64,000 nt of DNA from Lepidodermella squamata (taxonomy: Eukaryota; Gastrotricha), in the NCBI GenBank assembly GCA_047495785.1, contig JBLDXI010000015.1, positions 434,001 through 498,000 on the forward strand, written 5' to 3'. This document shows positions 11,401-23,107 of the stretch, in pieces. Numbering within the stretch: the stretch's first letter is position 1; the number at the start of each line of letters is the position of its first letter. The translations under genes were made by a program, and so were the position numbers. The notes below the pieces were generated by a model. The model saw nothing but the letters and a program-made list of their open reading frames with translations. It was not told where the DNA came from and did not search any database.

Positions 11401-12040
11401 CTTCAATCTGAAAGGGCAAGTCATAGAAGTCCTGTTAGCCTTGAAAATAGTGAAACCAACCTGTCTTGAGCTTCAACAGGCAAATTTGTAGGTTCCTCCG
11501 TTGAGCCGTTACGATCAGCTTCAGTTATCACGCAAGGCTCAACAATTAAGGTCTCTTCCTTCTTCGATTTAATAATTTTGAGCTGGAAAAAACCTAAGAT
11601 TAAAACCATGGATCCTGTATTTTGTTTAAAGTTATTACCACTGCGGAAGAAGTTTGTTCGAGGCTAAGAAAAGCTTTCGAAAACTCTTCTGCCTCATTTT
11701 CGGATATGACCTGGGCGATTTGGTATGATAGCCACTCTGCTAGAGGAGCGTTGTATCTTTCAACGACGAGAGCTGCCAATACCAAGCTGGCATCTTCCCC
11801 AGCCGCTAGAGAATCGCACAGAACTCCACGGAGCTCAGCAGCTGTTGTTGCATCCTCCTTAGAAATCGTTTCCAACAATTCTTGCGTAAAGTGGGTTGAA
11901 GCCAACTGATAAAGTGCGTCGTCTTTCGAGAAGGATTTTAGCTCCAAGACCAGCCTCTCCACATCGAAGTCCTGTCTGCTTCTAAGATTCGCCAAGATTT
12001 GCCCAAAGCCGGAACTAACCATGAAATTTTGGCATTGCAA
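8444..12040 (-). CDS. APAF-1/CED-4-like NB-ARC protein with C-terminal ankyrin repeats and CaaX box
   Basis: Four exons, complement(join(8444..11247,11298..11407,11461..11582,11639..12040)), give 1145 residues; introns are 50, 53 and 56 bp and all phases agree. Residues 1 to about 134 are all-helical and could be a divergent death-fold adaptor domain, which I cannot prove. Next is an NB-ARC ATPase: P-loop GEAGLGKT (about 218-225), Walker B LIVLDD (about 301-306), and GSP (about 387-389) in SICQGSPAAAAV, which resembles the ECKGSP segment of APAF-1. A winged-helix-like region follows. Roughly residues 650-1125 are ankyrin repeats (GNTPLILSSQLGHFDVVKLLLDHGADVN and similar), where APAF-1 has WD40 repeats. 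The protein ends in SSCTIL, a CaaX box favouring geranylgeranylation, so membrane tethering is inferred. Likely a cytosolic sensor or cell-death/immune switch. Confidence 0.85.
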
Positions 12041-13979
12041 GAAGATCTATCACACTGGATGTAGAATGTGTCTTGCTCTTTGTAACTATCGCCTTAAAAT
12101 GTTTCGTAGCCTAGTATTGCGCTCTTTGATCCGTGGTTGCTAACCGAGAATAGCTACGCATCTCTATCTGATAAATAATGCATCAATGTGGTGTATTACT
12201 TCGATACGCAGTAGCTCATCGATTTAATGCGTTCGTTTCTTGAAGCGTAGCATCTCGGTGGTATCACTGCTCATAATGAGGAGGTGTAATTACGGAAAGC
12301 TCGAATAGCTTTGACGCAGGTGAAGGCGTTACTAGGATACACTCGTTAAAGAAAACAAAATCGTGGCAAGAGAACCGGAGCAAAAGACAATTCACGCACA
12401 TTCAATGTTTATCCAGAGATCTGCATTGGTTTCCTGTTTCCTGCGGATGAAAACGACTGTTCGAGAAATTTAGTCAGACAGCCAGTCGTTTTTCGATAAC
12501 CAAAGCAACAAATTTGATGATCTGCTTGATTCATTGATTATCTCCAATCTCCAAGCTCACAACGAAGTCAATCGCAGAAATCGACTTCTAAGCTATTTGC
12601 ATTCCTCATCCGACTTCACTTGTGTCCGGATAGGTTGACTACCCATTTGTCGATTTGAAATTGGTTAAAACAGACAAAGTAGTGGCTTGGCTGACGAATT
12701 CATTTCTATTGTGTTACCACGTTTTGCCATGTGCATGACTTATACAGTGCTTATGTATGAATGAGTCATGCATATAACAAAGAGTGGTCACACTACATTG
12801 AACAGAGAAAATTTCCCAGGTTCTCAAACTGTAAACAACAAGTTTAACAACACCTGACCCAGGCTCTTTAAATGCGCCTTCCACCAAAGAATTCCAATTA
12901 ATTTATGTGGAAATAGCTATTTCCTCGATTTGCGTCTTCACCGCCTTTTCTACATCACCTCGAAGTGATCAAAAGGCATATTTTTTTCTGTCATAAAAAC
13001 AAGTCTTAATCAATGTCCGAGAGCATTTGATTCTTTCAAATTTTCTTTCGGGTTTGGGTAAGAAACTTTCTTTTACTTCGCGTCTCCTTAACGGTGATGA
13101 AATTAGGTAACTCTGAACCGCGTTAGTTAATAGCTTCGATAACATAGTTTCTGAATTGTTTTCAATTAAGCCAATTTAAAATTATTTTGTTCAAAATGAA
13201 AAAAGCTGGTAGAGATCCAACTACGGCGTAGCTCAAGGTCATATGCCCATCAAATGATAACCATCATTCAATATAGTTTTCAACTACGATTCGCAAATCT
13301 AAAATCGCAGCTTGATTAGTTTAGTATTTAATTTAGTATTTAAGTTTCCGTGAAAGTAATGAGAAGCATGCACGAGTTCGCGTGTGTCGATCTTCAGACT
13401 GATTTATTAATTTTCTCAGCAATTTGACAATTTTATTATTTCTGGTTTGAGAAAGATTCGAGCTTGGAAATGAGTCTAAAGTGAAGTTCATATAGAATTT
13501 AGCTATCACGTGAGGAACACGAGTTAAGGTATCGGCGTAGATAACTGCTGAAATTATGCACACGTGATTGAGATTGCCCTGGGTCAGATTTTGCGTTACA
13601 ATGTTAATACCAGTTGTCCTCTTTTTGGCCGCGTCCCAAAGGACGCGAAGGGGCATTCCAAATAAACCAATTCCCACGACGTTTGATAAACCAGTCTGCT
13701 GACTGATTGCGATCTCACTATTACGCCTGTTTTGAAATTGTGTTATGCTCTCTGATGACTCATGCTGCAGTGTAATTTTTTGCCACACATTGATGATAAA
13801 CGTGGTAGAATACTAAAATAGCTGAAACACCGTTTTTTATCGCGCCGTTATTATGCATGATTCATATTAATTTGATCCGGCTAAATTTCTATGTGCACAC
13901 GCTAAATTTCGTCATTACAACAAACTTGCGTCATAAAAACCAGCGAATCTAACAAAAATTGCCCAGAGTCAATAATATA
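12041..13979. other. long intergenic region, divergent promoters
   Basis: About 1.9 kb between divergently transcribed genes. The only sizeable frame, 13333-13788 on the minus strand (151 codons), has no signal peptide, domain or supporting splice structure that I can identify. No transposon ends were found. Confidence 0.45.
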
Positions 13980-14527
13980 ATGATACCTAACAGCGTTTTT
14001 CTTGCGATGTTCGCCGTTACGATGGCTAGTGGCCGGCCAATTACGGTAAGTAAACACCATTGGCTAACATTTTCCTTGAATGAGTCTTTGTGTTTTTGTA
14101 GGCTGAGTCAGACGACACCGATAAGCCGAGTCTTTCGGATGTTTTAGCGGAGACCGCTGCTCTTCGGCGGCATAATCGAGATCTCCAGACGACTGATCAT
14201 TCTTCGTCTCTTCTCAAGTCGATAATTGCGGATGAAGCGAAGCATGACGATAAGAAGAAGCGGGGCGACAACAAGCATCATGTTCGCCACAATCTCATCA
14301 AAATGATCAAAGACATTTTGAAGCTGCGGGGAGACGAAGCTAAGCTCAAGGCCTACCTGAATGCAATCGAGCACGAGGTGAAGCGGCGGCGGTTCGAGAA
14401 ATGCGTCGAGACCTTCAACCCATCGATTTGCCGAAACACCGGTGCATTTTACATCTGGGCGCAACTGCTTGCCCAAGACATCCTCAACGGGAAGCACGAT
14501 TCAATGCTTGCTGGAATCGAGGAGTAA
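13980..14527 (+). CDS. small secreted CX8C helical protein
   Basis: Two exons, join(13980..14045,14102..14527), give 163 residues. Exon 1 is exactly the 22-codon signal peptide (MIPNSVFLAMFAVTMASGRPIT) and ends in phase 0, the same layout as the paralogs at 17301, 28938 and 31892. After a His/Lys/Asp-rich pro-like region with a KKKR run comes the family core: KRRRFEKCVETFNPSIC, then NTGAFYIWAQLLAQDILNG. This copy has only the two core cysteines and lacks the outer pair present in the 17, 25 and 29 kb paralogs. CATAAAAA lies about 48 bp upstream of the start, and AAATAAA at about 14605 is a plausible polyadenylation signal. Secreted; function unknown. Confidence 0.8.
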
Positions 14528-16054
14528 TCGCGAGTGACTTTTCAAATTTATTCCTGATTTTTCGTGTCCATTTCTATGTATTTTTCTACTCCGTGCTCAT
14601 TTTTGAAAATAAACACAACAAATAACGTCTCCTTTGCTTTCTATTTCCTTTCCTTTCGGTCATATTTTGAGTTTCACTATCAACCATACTCTTTTCAGCT
14701 TTCATCATTCAGACATCCCATTGAATTTCCTTTCGTAGTAAAAATGAGTAGTAAAACGCAACCACCCACAGATGTTAAGCCACCGTGACCACGACGCACG
14801 AATTACGGCAGCCAAATTACGCATGATAGTATGACTGTTTTTCTCACTTTTACGAGACGAGCATCATTTTATGGAGGCACGTTTTTCCACTCTTCGTGCC
14901 CACCATTTCCGACGGAGAATGAATCAAGGAAGTACAGGAAAGCCAACAATTGTTTCTGCCGAGCATGTATGACGACAAAAATTTTCAACGTTGTTTATCA
15001 CGATTACGAATTTTGAATAAATTATTCCGACGAGACACGAGATGTTTACGGATGTCAAATCAGAATCTCAAATTTCAGCCCTGATTAATTTCCTAATGTT
15101 TGGGTTCCGCAAGATGTGACTAATACTGCCAGAGATGTAAATGAGCGGTAATAACCACCAGGAAGTGTAAATTTTGAACGTTTGCCATTTATATAACCTA
15201 CCAATGCTGAATTTAAAAATAAAATGAATCATAATTTAAGCCATCCATACAGAAGGCTCGTTCGATATGGAATACATTGTGTAAAAATAATCCTTTTCAC
15301 CAATAATTAGCATGTAGATGGATGCTAGACACCTAAAGATTAGATTCAGCGATCGAGAAAATGGAAAGTCTCACTTCGTGATTGCACAATGATTCACGCT
15401 GGTTACTTTTAGATTGAGTTTCAGGAAATCAAAGCCCTCCATTCCCACAAGCAGTTTGTTATTCAAAGTTTTTTATATCGCATTTGCCGGCTGAAACCAC
15501 GAGGTTGACCCTTGCCGCGAATAATCTAAGTCTGAGTGCGAATTGTTTTTTCTCAATGGCGTTTTTATGGCGCTACAAACACATACGTGTACGCTATCCT
15601 GACCTTATCTATGCAAATACAATTACGCGATATAATATGCGGCACTCCCATCAGCATTCCATTGCGATGCCAAGTTTCCTATATTATAGGATAACACCAA
15701 AATAACGTTATCTGTACATAGCTTCAAATGAGAGATAATAAGATATTTCGATCAGTTTCAGGAAATTATCTTAATTAAATCGAGAAACCGTGCATTAGGA
15801 GTCTTCACTCATTTGCATGATTGGGACAAATCGTGGTAACGAAGAAATACCGAACCGATGCTATCATGAGTGACATACTAATTTAGTCATTCGTCATCGC
15901 GGTCGTCTATCGCCATAAAAGGTCGCGACATGGCCCGGCGCTATGTTATTCAGAGGCCAAGAACGTTGTTTGTACCCACTCGGGCCATAAAAGATTCGAA
16001 ATCAATGCGAAACATGTTATAATGCTCAGTTTATTTCTGAAATAAGCGTATTAA
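14528..16054. other. intergenic, AT-rich
   Basis: No supported gene. Several short open frames (14564-14788, 14831-15016, 15484-15705) lack domains, splice-phase logic and family similarity. Confidence 0.5.
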
Positions 16055-16441
16055 ATGAATACCAGCTATCAGGGCGTTTCTCAGGAGGACATTGAAGTCC
16101 CCCCACCCGGCAGATACTCACCTCATAACAATACGATCTACTACCAGCGATCTGCTAAGAAGAAATGCTGTTCTAGGAAGTGCTGTTGTATCGGGACAAC
16201 ACTTGGCGTGATATTTGGCCTGTTAGCGATCGCTGCGATAATTTACGTCGTCATGGTTGCCGAGTCGCAGTGCTATCGCGGCTGCCAACGGCTGTGCACA
16301 ACTGAGAACCACTGCACGGACGCGTGTTGGAAGGTGTGCTGGAAGGCGCAGTGGACCAAGTGCCCGGAGGACGGCACGAAAGCGTGTTCGTTCATTCTAT
16401 GGGACAAGGCTCTCATTAATATGGGCAATCTTTTCGGCTGA
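16055..16441 (+). CDS. small type II membrane protein with cysteine-rich ectodomain
   Basis: A single-exon frame of 128 codons. The N-terminal 45 residues are polar and Pro-rich (VPPPGRYSPHNN) and end in a KKKCCSRKCCC cluster, likely a palmitoylated basic juxtamembrane segment. One strong membrane helix follows (IGTTLGVIFGLLAIAAIIYVVMV), then a compact ectodomain with about eight cysteines (CYRGC, LCTTENHC, ACWKVCW, KCPEDGTKAC). Basic residues before the helix predict a cytoplasmic N-terminus and an extracellular, disulfide-rich C-terminus. I recognise no family; a knottin-like fold is possible. AATAAA occurs at about 16641. Confidence 0.7.
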   Translation: MNTSYQGVSQEDIEVPPPGRYSPHNNTIYYQRSAKKKCCSRKCCCIGTTLGVIFGLLAIAAIIYVVMVAESQCYRGCQRLCTTENHCTDACWKVCWKAQWTKCPEDGTKACSFILWDKALINMGNLFG

Positions 16442-17238
16442 TCAGCGCAACCACTGTTGACAATGGTCATATCGGCAACAATTAACGGAATAAGATGTAG
16501 TTCTTTCTTAGATTTTTGAATATCGAGATGAGAAAAATTGCCAATAGTTCTCGAACTTATTCAGTTTTGCTTTCAATTGTGACCTGAGGTAACAGTGACT
16601 GCACTTTTTTCATCAATTTGCCAAGCTTTTTTATTTATAATAAATCCTTTTTTATGGAGCAAAGAATCAGTTTTTAGCGCATGAAGATGTTTGCAACGTG
16701 ATCAAGTAACGTAGCTCATTCTTTAGCTACCCGTTACCCGTTACTGAACAGGATTCACAAGTTTCATAGCGTGCATTCAGACAGGTGAGGTGAACTGGGA
16801 CACATTCGGCACAAGTGACTGCTAATAACCAACTACCCGACGCAGTAATCGGCGGTTTCGAAAGTCACCAAAAGCTGACGATTATTACCGGCTCTCTCGT
16901 TTCGGCATTAACCACTAATCGTGATGAATAACGATCGTAACCGGAACTGTTAACCTTATTTTGCACATCATAAATGATGCTTGGACGGAGCGCACGGAAA
17001 TTAATGAGGCGATTCATGATATTATTTTCCAAGTATGACCTTTGACCCCAAATTATCTGTGACAGCACTTTATTTCCGTAAACAACCCAGCTGCTACGTC
17101 CCAGCTACGGCTCTTGCAGAAAATAGGTGCATTTTCACATCCATAGTGTTGCGAGTCGAGTGCAAAGCCTATCGGCAATTCTACGACGTAATTATACGTC
17201 GTTCCTCGCTGTTCATGTGTAAAATGAATCAACCAGCC
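16442..17238. other. intergenic, upstream of small secreted gene
   Basis: No gene is supported. The last ~110 bases (about 17130-17238) are homologous to 31740-31827, the promoter region of the paralog at 31892, so they probably hold shared regulatory sequence. Confidence 0.5.
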
Positions 17239-17245
17239 TATAAAA
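17239..17245 (+). promoter_or_regulatory. TATA-box candidate
   Basis: TATAAAA in the context cagcctataaaac, 62 bp before the ATG at 17301. The same box in the same context occurs 64 bp before the paralogous start at 31892, within a conserved proximal region (aaaatgaatcaa upstream). The 28938 copy lacks it. Confidence 0.55.
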
Positions 17246-17300
17246 CAGTTTTTCTGTCGCTATAATCTGCCTGTACACATTTCATTGTTAAAGTAATTTA

Positions 17301-17799
17301 ATGATACGTAGCAATCTAATCCTTGCTATTTTTGTTGCCACTGCTACTTTGAGCGGGCTAGTTAGGGTAAGTGAACTAAACTAGGATTCGCTTTCAATGA
17401 GGTACTTAAATCTTGGCTTAATCGTTTCAGGCTGAGCCAACAGATGGCGATGAACTCACTGCGGAAGTCGCAACGATGCAGCGGCACTTCGACGACAGCG
17501 AAAATCCTTCGTCTCCTAATATCGAATCAATGACCACAGTTGCAGCCATTGATTGCAAAAGCTGGCGAGAATTTGGCCGCGAAGTACGTCGACGAATGCT
17601 GGAGTTGCGAGGAAACCCCAGAAAGCGCATTGCATTTTTGAAGGCGGCTGAGCGACATGTAGCGAAGAAGCGGTTCGAAGAATGTCTCAAAACCTTCAAT
17701 CCATCGATTTGTCAAAACACCAAATCTTTTTACATATGGGAGCGTATAGTCGCCCAACGTATTATGGATGGGAGCCACGATTGTGTGATCAGGTTTTAA
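17301..17799 (+). CDS. small secreted CX8C helical protein with four cysteines
   Basis: Two exons, join(17301..17366,17431..17799), give 144 residues. Exon 1 encodes a 22-residue signal peptide; the mature protein starts AEPTDGDE. The core is AKKRFEECLKTFNPSIC then NTKSFYIWERIVAQRIMDG. Two extra cysteines flank the core: IDCKSW before the first helix and HDCVIRF at the end, suggesting an outer disulfide stapling two helices and an inner one closing the CX8C loop. It is preceded by a TATA box and followed by AATAAA at about 17870. From just before exon 2 to about 17981 it is identical in sequence to the copy at 28938. Secreted; function unknown. Confidence 0.82.
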
Positions 17800-17981
17800 G
17801 TTGAAGAACAGCCATACTTTTTGATACTTTCAGTCTGTATCCTCTGATCATTCCAGAAATGAGCTCGAATAAAGAATCACCCATTTCATTCTGCTCACAT
17901 CGTAATTGTAATTCCATGCCACGTTAGCGCCAAAGTTGTTCAAAATTTCCCGAAACAAGTCTCATTTACTGCAGGAACATC
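17412..17981 (+). repeat. 570 bp tract identical to 29052-29621
   Basis: Base-for-base identical at an offset of 11,640, covering the end of the intron, all of exon 2 and the 3' flank of the small secreted gene. Exon 1 and most of the intron differ at several sites and by indels, so the identity has a sharp edge. After 17981 homology resumes to about 18066 with a 27 bp length difference. Confidence 0.9.
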
Positions 17982-19295
17982 ATTTTTTAAGCTTTATAGA
18001 GCATTTTCAAGCCGAAAATGGGCATAAAATGCATTAAATGTTCGAGGATTCATGGGCAACCACTGTCCCTTTCTATAGCAAATTTCAATTAAAAATGAGG
18101 AGACATCCTCCTTTCGCGGTATCACGTTCTTTAATTGCATTCACAAGGCTAGATCAAAATCATCAAATCAAAACGTTTCCCCGCCCCCATAAATCAATCA
18201 TTCTAAATCTAAATCAGGTAAATAGGGTCTAACTCAAATCAAATCAAATCAAACCCGTATCACTGGGGCCACGCGATAAGTGACTCATTTAGGTACGAAT
18301 CATAAAAAATTCTTTCGCGATATTTTCACTTTCCTTTGAGAAGAACATCCTCTTAGGGAGAGGCTCTTTTGTCTTCAGGTCGTCCCACCATAGCCGAATA
18401 CGAGCATTACTGTATATATGACGACATTCTAAATTAATTCATCACGGGGTGAATTTTCAATGAATCCTTCCTACTTCCTACTTCCAACTTGCGGCAGCCA
18501 ACAGGCAGTTACGGAATAAATTATTATAGTTTATTTCAGCTTTGAATTTTAATTTATGATTCAGTGATTCAGATAGTTATATGCATGAACTTTCCAACAA
18601 ATGTTGTGAACATGAATTATGCGAATAGTTGAAATGACAACGTTGTACGAAGTAAAGGTATGCTACCTTGAGTGTATAAGCGGCCCAGCCGAGAAAAACA
18701 CAAGAATTATACCGACAAAAGAACCCATATCCAAATATTTCACCGGAACCAATTATTAATTGATTGCCTGTTAATTGATTCAGTCATTTCAGTAGACCAA
18801 CATTTCAGAAAATTGAATCTGCATCAGGCCGACTTTTTCAATTCGAACATATCTCCCGAGAATTGGCGGTGTACAATACAATGGGAAGGATTGCCCAGGA
18901 ACATAGTTCGGCATTCGATAACCTCGAATAAAGTCGCAAATGGCATTGTTATTAGCGCCAACAGCTGAATCTCCAACGCGAGCTGTCAATTCAAAGCTAG
19001 ATGCCGTTGAGTAATCGATCGCGTTACCAGCAGCTACCGAAACTATTTTCGATACCAAAATCGATTGGCCCAGGTCAACCTGAAACCATAGACTCGCAAC
19101 ATTGGGCTGCGTAACACCGGGCAAGACGAAAGATCCATCTGTCAGTCCAGCGTTAGTCGTGGCATCGAAATTCGAGGACGTAACTTGCTTCAAAAATGCG
19201 ATATTCAAATTTGTTTCACTGCTAACCTCGACTTTGCAAATCATCATATCTAAGCCACGACCTTGCTGGACTATTGTGACGTATCGACCTGATAT

Positions 19296-22200
19296 CGTTC
19301 GTGTTGCGACGTAAGGAACCGCCAGTGCTAGCACATACTACTATATATCATTAGACCGCTTTATAGCGGTTGTATCCCAAATTACTATCTTCAGTTCAGG
19401 GGCTGTAAAATTGCCATTAGCAGCGATCTTGCGTTCTCAGCGATTCTTGGACTCTTGAAGGGAGTAACTCAGCTTCTTCGCCTATAAACTTTTCTCACTC
19501 AAATTTTTCTCATGCTCTTCATGAATTCTTCGATCGAAGATTCTACAGGTAGCAAAAACGAGTGACCGTGACCTGGTGCCGTACATCTTTATCTTTATTC
19601 TTAAGGCAGCAAAGGAGCAAATCAGCGAAGGAAATGAAAGTGTCAATTCATCACACAATTTAATATAGTTCCAGCAGGAAGGGCGATAACAGGTAACAGG
19701 TTGAATAGATCGAAGTAACCAGCACTCAGCAATAGTTAAGAGCGACCTTATGCCAGAATTTCGCCACTTTCCATCACATATATCCAATAAATGTCAAATT
19801 CCAATATCCAATCAGATATAACAAAATCGGCAAATCCGAGTAAAAATTGAAGTAAAAAAAATCCTATCGAAAATTCAGAATTTAAAATTTGATGCAGCAG
19901 TTGATAGGATGCAGAGAACATACTTAACTAGAGTCGATAGATGTTGAGATCGAGAGTTCGAAAGATAACATGATCAGTACCCATTGTAATCCATTGGGTT
20001 ACCACTAAATTTCAGGTGGCAGCCATCATTTGAAAAATACGTGGAATGATTCGGGCAGAACGGTAACTAAAATAACAAGCCACAGTTATGGGAGTGGGCC
20101 GGGTTTAGCCCGGATCGGGCCGGGCCGGGTACGGGTCTGGTTCCGGTCTGACTTTGAGACCTTTCTCTAGTAGGGCTCAAAACCCTTAGCTAGGAACCAC
20201 TGACACACATGTAATTACATTGTGTTTGAGGCTGTAAGTTGAAAAAAATCCGCACGCTGATTGGTCAGTTGGCTCGTATCCATGACTCCGCCTTGCTACT
20301 TGATCGTGCGATCCATAAAATGTTTGCAAAAAATATCTTTTTATGAATGGTTTTACGCATTTGTTGGAAACGCGTGCTACGATACGGCCTTCATAAAAAT
20401 AATAAAAGCCACAAATTATATAGATCGCACGATCAAGTAGCAAGGCGGAGTCATGGATACGAGCCAACTGACCAATCAGCGTGCGGATTTTTTTCAACTT
20501 ACAACCTCAAACACAATGTAATCTCAAATGACAATATTGAATACTAAGAACTATTAAACTTGTATAGCCATGAGTTAAGCGTTTAAGCCAGTGCAAATTC
20601 AACAGAAATATTCAGCTCGCCATTGCTGAGAATCCGGTTTATTGTGACCACAGGCCGGGCCGAGTTCCAAAACTTAGGCCCGTGGACAACTCTGCAACGA
20701 CGCTAACAACTATGGAGCAGTGATGGCGGCTTATTCTGCCTCACTTGATTTGGATAAGATATTTCCTACAAATCAAAGCCTATTTCCCTATCTATTTGAG
20801 ACTGATTAAATGTTTAATGCTAACATCCAGCTCAAATCAGACTTGTCACTGAAATACTGTGCTTTGATTTAGCTTTGCCAAGCAGAAAAAATCGCACCAT
20901 TCCTTTAGAGAAAAGGTGAAAGATCCACTTGTAACCCGTCCTCATCAACAGTATATTTTGCCTCCGGTTACTCTGAAAGCCCGAGAATTATTCTGCGGTT
21001 CTCACCGATCGTTTCGATGTGCCGTAAGCATTCCAGATAGCCGTAATTATATATACGGTTGATTATTTCCTTCAATAACTATTTTTCTGTGGCACACCGC
21101 TGAACCATGGCTGTCGTTTCTGAAAATACGAGCCTGAAATAGTATCTGAAAATACGAGCCTTGGTATAGGCTTAATAAGTTCGCGCAGACCTCGTCAGAC
21201 CCAAACTTGAATCTTTGAGTGAGGTTTGTCAATACGGCAAGCGAGTGGTAAGCATTGCTCGAATATGGCGGGCTCATTGCTAATCATCGCTAATCGGATC
21301 ATATTGCTAGGAAAATTTGAAATCTTTCTTTGGCATGCAGGGATCCATGCCATGCTTCGCATTCTCGAATGAAATGAATTTTGTTATTTTCGTTAATTTT
21401 GTGCGATTCTACTCATGAGCTTCTAAACCCCTAACACTTAATACGTGATATCCGTGAGAGAGGCTCCCCAAGTTGGGTCGTCCACCGCCCGTATTTTAAA
21501 GGGTCCCACTCATGACAAAGGGGCGCTCGTTTCGCAAGCTAAAAATGGCATAACGTTAATTGGTGCGGTTTTCATGTGCTTCGACGCCGCGTGGTTGTCA
21601 CTCATTAATAAATTTCGACAATAATTTCCTTTTCTCTGCAACATTTCTCGAAACATTTAAGATTGCTTCGTTAACTGCTATTTGAAAGAAAGGCCATGCT
21701 GAACCCAGTATCTCATCGGCGAAATTACCCAGGAAACTGGTCAAAGCTGTGCCCATAGTCTCGTATTAACACGAGACATTCTTGATAAAACATGAAATGC
21801 GATTTATTTTGTGATAGGAAAAAAATAAGTCATGAATTTTTCCGAATTTCCGAATTTTCAAAAACGTTTTGGTTTAAGTCGATTTCCAGCGAGTATCTCA
21901 GTTGCGTTAAATCTCAGGTTGGAAATACACTATCGAGGTTTCCCTGCAATTTGAACCAATTTCCACATCCCCAGTGTCGAAATTTAGAAGGTTTCAACAT
22001 CTCAAATAGACTGAATTTGTGAATGGCGGCGGTCTTATGATAGAATATCGTTTAACTAAGCCCATTGAATTATCCTAGCGAATCTCGATTAAGGAACGCA
22101 GATGATCGCCATAGATTACAAATCGTTTCGATGGGCGATTGACTAGGCTATACACAAAGGCAGAAACGTATTACTGAAGTATTAACATTAGCTGATTTCC

Positions 22201-22869
22201 GCATCGAAAATCGGCTCTCTTTAGAGCTTTTAAGAGGAATTATTTCTAGGTGCAAGAGATAGATGAACCTGTTTACCCTGCTGATATCTGGAAAAGTTGA
22301 TAAACTTATTTCAAAATAAGGCAAAAATGGGAGAAAATGGAATGAAGAAAAAGATAAATTGTTTGTTCTGAAGAATTTGAAAGAGTTAGGAAGACCTTTC
22401 TATAGCGTTCCGTTCCCGCACGCATGAATTAAACAATCTCCTCATTGTTTTCACCATGCCCCCTTGTCTAGCAATGACGAGATGCGCTTTGATTGCAATT
22501 TTTAGAATATATTTATAATACAAAAACCTGTGCTATTTACGCTAAAATGATAACTGAGTAAATAAATGACGCGGAGCAATTTTTCACTATAAGTGTATTT
22601 AAAATGTAGGATATTATAATGCGAATTTTTCTTAATTCAAACAACGAAAATTAAAGGTTTTCAAGCAAGAAATTCAACGGCCATAAAACGAAAGATAGAT
22701 AATAACACCCAAAAACCACAATACCAGGCCTGCTGTGAGATGGTAATCAGATATCACTTTACCGGATGATCATTTGCGGAGGCTGGGTAATAAAGATGCA
22801 ATCGGTAATATTACTACATATATATTAGGATTCTGTGTGCTGTGGGTTCCTTACGTCGCAACACGAACG
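19296..22869. mobile_element. 3.57 kb DNA transposon with 25 bp perfect terminal inverted repeats
   Basis: Positions 19296-19320 are the exact reverse complement of 22845-22869 (starting cgttcgtgttgcg), with weaker symmetry further in. ATAT flanks both ends (19292-19295 and 22870-22873), and the empty site is visible in the paralog near 34080. Because ATAT is self-overlapping, a 2 bp TA or a 4 bp target duplication both fit. No transposase frame is intact; the longest internal frames are about 100 codons and lie in repeats, so the element is non-autonomous or decayed. A MITE is nested at 20214-20522. GC-rich gggccggg patches at about 20095-20150 and 20651-20690 are unexplained. Confidence 0.8.
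20214..20522. mobile_element. 309 bp MITE with 100 bp inverted arms
   Basis: Arms 20214-20313 and 20423-20522 are reverse complements with only one clear mismatch (gaggctgtaag against gaggttgtaag), starting attacattgtgtttgag. The loop is about 110 bp. It sits inside the 3.57 kb element. I could not fix the target duplication (AT or none). Near-perfect arms indicate a recent insertion. Confidence 0.85.
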
Positions 22870-23107
22870 ATATAGGCGGAAAGCAAGGAATCGAGATTTT
22901 CGCATCGAAAGGCACATTAGGCTGGGCAGCATTGTTGCAAACTGGCAAAGCATCGGCATCGCTAGCCCCACCTGCTGGTATGTTGTTCGAAACAGCAATT
23001 TGAAGCCCAGAAATCGGAGTTCCGTTTCGGCGTAGTTGCAGCCCTTGAAACTGAATCGACCAATCGGCTGAAGGATGAAATCATCAACATAAATATGTGA
23101 AAATATG

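Larger units (their letters stand above)
18789..23088 (-). pseudogene. discoidin (fucolectin-type F5/8C) gene copy split by a transposon
   Basis: Two pieces, 22874-23088 (upstream on the minus strand) and 18789-19291, match the tandem discoidin gene at 33582-34361 colinearly, including GRYVTIVQQGRGLDMMICKVEV in the interrupted area and the terminal QIQFSEMLVY. A 3.57 kb element is inserted at a site where the other copy reads cctgatataggcgg. The upstream piece ends near 23088 where a foldback element begins, so the 5' end is also missing. The 3' half retains an open frame, indicating a fairly recent break. The 3' flank (18260-18680) is homologous to 33060-33430, so the copy arose by segmental duplication. 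Confidence 0.8.

Noticed and set aside
13333-13788. 151-codon minus-strand frame
   Set aside because: No signal peptide, domain, family similarity or splice context; left as unproven.
17427-17799. Antisense frames opposite the small secreted genes (also at 29067-29418)
   Set aside because: Conserved only because the sense exon is duplicated; no start context or signal peptide.
20186-20547. Opposed frames containing the same LIGQL/QSACGFF peptides
   Set aside because: They are the two arms of the nested MITE read on opposite strands.
20095-20690. Second hAT-like element bounded by GC-rich gggccggg segments
   Set aside because: Possible ends near 20083 and 20700 do not have matching 8 bp flanks, so boundaries are unsupported.
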